Shown here piece by piece: positions 63,233 through 64,000 of a stretch of 64,000 nucleotides of DNA. Both the position numbers and the translations under genes were made by a program. The notes under the pieces were generated by a model, which saw only the letters and a program-made list of their open reading frames with translations, ran no database searches and was not told where the DNA came from. Position 1 is the first letter of the stretch, and each line of letters opens with the position of its first letter. This stretch comes from Aminobacter ciceronei. GTDB lineage: Bacteria; Pseudomonadota; Alphaproteobacteria; Rhizobiales; Rhizobiaceae. The stretch is from positions 52,700-116,699 of the forward strand of contig NZ_JACJHY010000023.1 in assembly GCF_014138625.1 (NCBI RefSeq), read 5' to 3'.

Positions 63233-64000
63233 GGTGGGCCAGACGATATTCATACCCAGAGAGTTGGATGCGATTGAGAGCCGTGTGGGTGCTTCACCGG
63301 ATACGGTGAAACGCCTTGTGGGTCTTGGCTTCGAGGTTGTTGTCGAGACGGGTGCGGGCACCTTGTCGCGCATTCCCGATGCCGATTATGCGGCGGTGGG
63401 GGCTGTCATCGGCAAGGCCGGTGATGCCGCCAAGGCCGATGTGGTGCTCAAGGTGCGCCGTCCCTCGGAGGCCGAGGTCAAGGGCTACAAGCCGGGTGCT
63501 GCCGTGCTTGCCACCATGGATCCTTATGGCAACGAGGCCGGTGTGGCGGCGATGGCCAAGGCGGGGGTGACGGCGTTTGCCATGGAGTTCATGCCGCGCA
63601 TCACCCGAGCCCAGGTGATGGACGTGTTGTCGTCGCAGGCAAATCTCGCCGGCTACCAGGCGGTCATCGACGGTGCTGCCGAATATGATCGGGCGCTGCC
63701 GATGATGATGACGGCAGCCGGCACGGTTCCTGCTGCCAAGGTGTTCATCATGGGCGTCGGCGTTGCCGGCCTGCAGGCGATCGCCACCGCACGCCGCATG
63801 GGCGCGATCGTGACGGCCACCGACGTGCGTCCGGCTGTCAAGGAGCAGGTCGCCTCGCTCGGCGCCAAGTTCCTCGCCGTCGAAGACGAGGAGTTCAAGG
63901 CCGCCGAGACCGCCGGCGGTTACGCCAAGGAGATGTCCAAGGAGTATCAGGCCAAGCAGGCGGCCTTGACCGCCGAGCACATCGCCAAGCAGGACATCGT
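63233..64000 (+). CDS. pntA: NAD(P) transhydrogenase subunit alpha, 5' part
   Basis: The frame is open from GTG 63233 to the window end, giving the first 256 residues. An AAGGA is seven bases upstream. The alanine dehydrogenase/PNT N-terminal domain is seen (IFIPRELDAIESRVGASPDTVKRL, given by its IPREL and SPDTVK parts; GAGTLSRIPDADY), then the NAD-binding motif VFIMGVGVAGLQAIATARRMG near residue 170 (GVGVAGLQA core) and ATDVRPAVKEQV. PntAB moves hydride from NADH to NADP+, driven by the proton gradient. Repeated TTGGTAAGG precedes the gene. Confidence 0.93.

Overview
The window is a GC-rich, densely packed chromosomal stretch. It most resembles an alphaproteobacterium of the order Hyphomicrobiales (Rhizobiales), probably near Mesorhizobium/Aminobacter. 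This rests on gene content (fused PuuE-UraD, membrane PuuD urate oxidase with a cytochrome c tail, TakP-like TRAP binding proteins, a single-chain indolepyruvate oxidoreductase, an aa3-type oxidase subunit IV next to pntA), on two rhizobial-type intergenic palindromic elements, and on a GTTC-N7-GTTC LexA-type box. No tRNA, rRNA, CRISPR array, prophage or intact insertion sequence was seen.

Layout. (1) 1-4.3 kb, plus strand: the end of an acyl-CoA dehydrogenase, an NDP-forming acyl-CoA synthetase, a CaiD-like enoyl-CoA hydratase and an HSL-type esterase, i.e. a CoA-dependent catabolic operon. A RIME-like double palindrome separates it from (2) 4.5-11.7 kb, minus strand: a CocE/NonD hydrolase followed by a complete peptide-type ABC importer (binding protein, two permeases, one fused double ATPase). 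(3) 11.8-28.7 kb: a purine/ureide catabolic island. The minus operon puuE-uraD, ureidoglycine aminohydrolase, allA and a nucleoside deaminase diverges from uraH-xdhA-xdhB-xdhC. Further on are puuD, guaD, a UPF0303 gene and a glycerate 2-kinase. Together they take guanine/xanthine to glyoxylate and glycerate phosphate; allantoate amidohydrolase is not in the window. A Dps, an HxlR regulator with a divergent serine hydrolase, and a LysR regulator are interspersed.

(4) 28.8-31.5 kb, minus strand: a DNA-repair pair, a radical SAM protein with a helix-hairpin-helix and a DUF4130-UdgX fusion, overlapping by four bases and preceded by a LexA-type box. The radical SAM protein ends in a sliding-clamp-like QLELF motif. 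This is the most striking locus here. (5) 31.6-45 kb: a glutamine-synthetase-like ligase with a class III aminotransferase; a MarR regulator with twin operators and a divergent membrane protein; a WD40/CobW metal-handling pair; a Tat-exported intradiol dioxygenase; a second MarR-type regulator behind a PHO-box-like sequence; a DMT transporter; a LacI regulator overlapping a 2-hydroxyacid dehydrogenase, followed by a decayed partial copy of that lacI; an outer-membrane beta-barrel; and a gamma-glutamyl-GABA hydrolase-like amidotransferase.

(6) 45.3-51.5 kb: two tandem TakP-like TRAP binding-protein genes face their presumed dctQM partners across a frameshifted ECF sigma-factor pseudogene. (7) 51.7-64 kb: an orphan LivH-like permease, a CGNR zinc-finger protein overlapping a small lipoprotein gene, a 1158-residue indolepyruvate ferredoxin oxidoreductase, a membrane PAS-GGDEF-EAL protein, a FeeM-like N-acyl amino acid synthase, an orphan binding protein, cytochrome oxidase subunit IV and the start of pntA.
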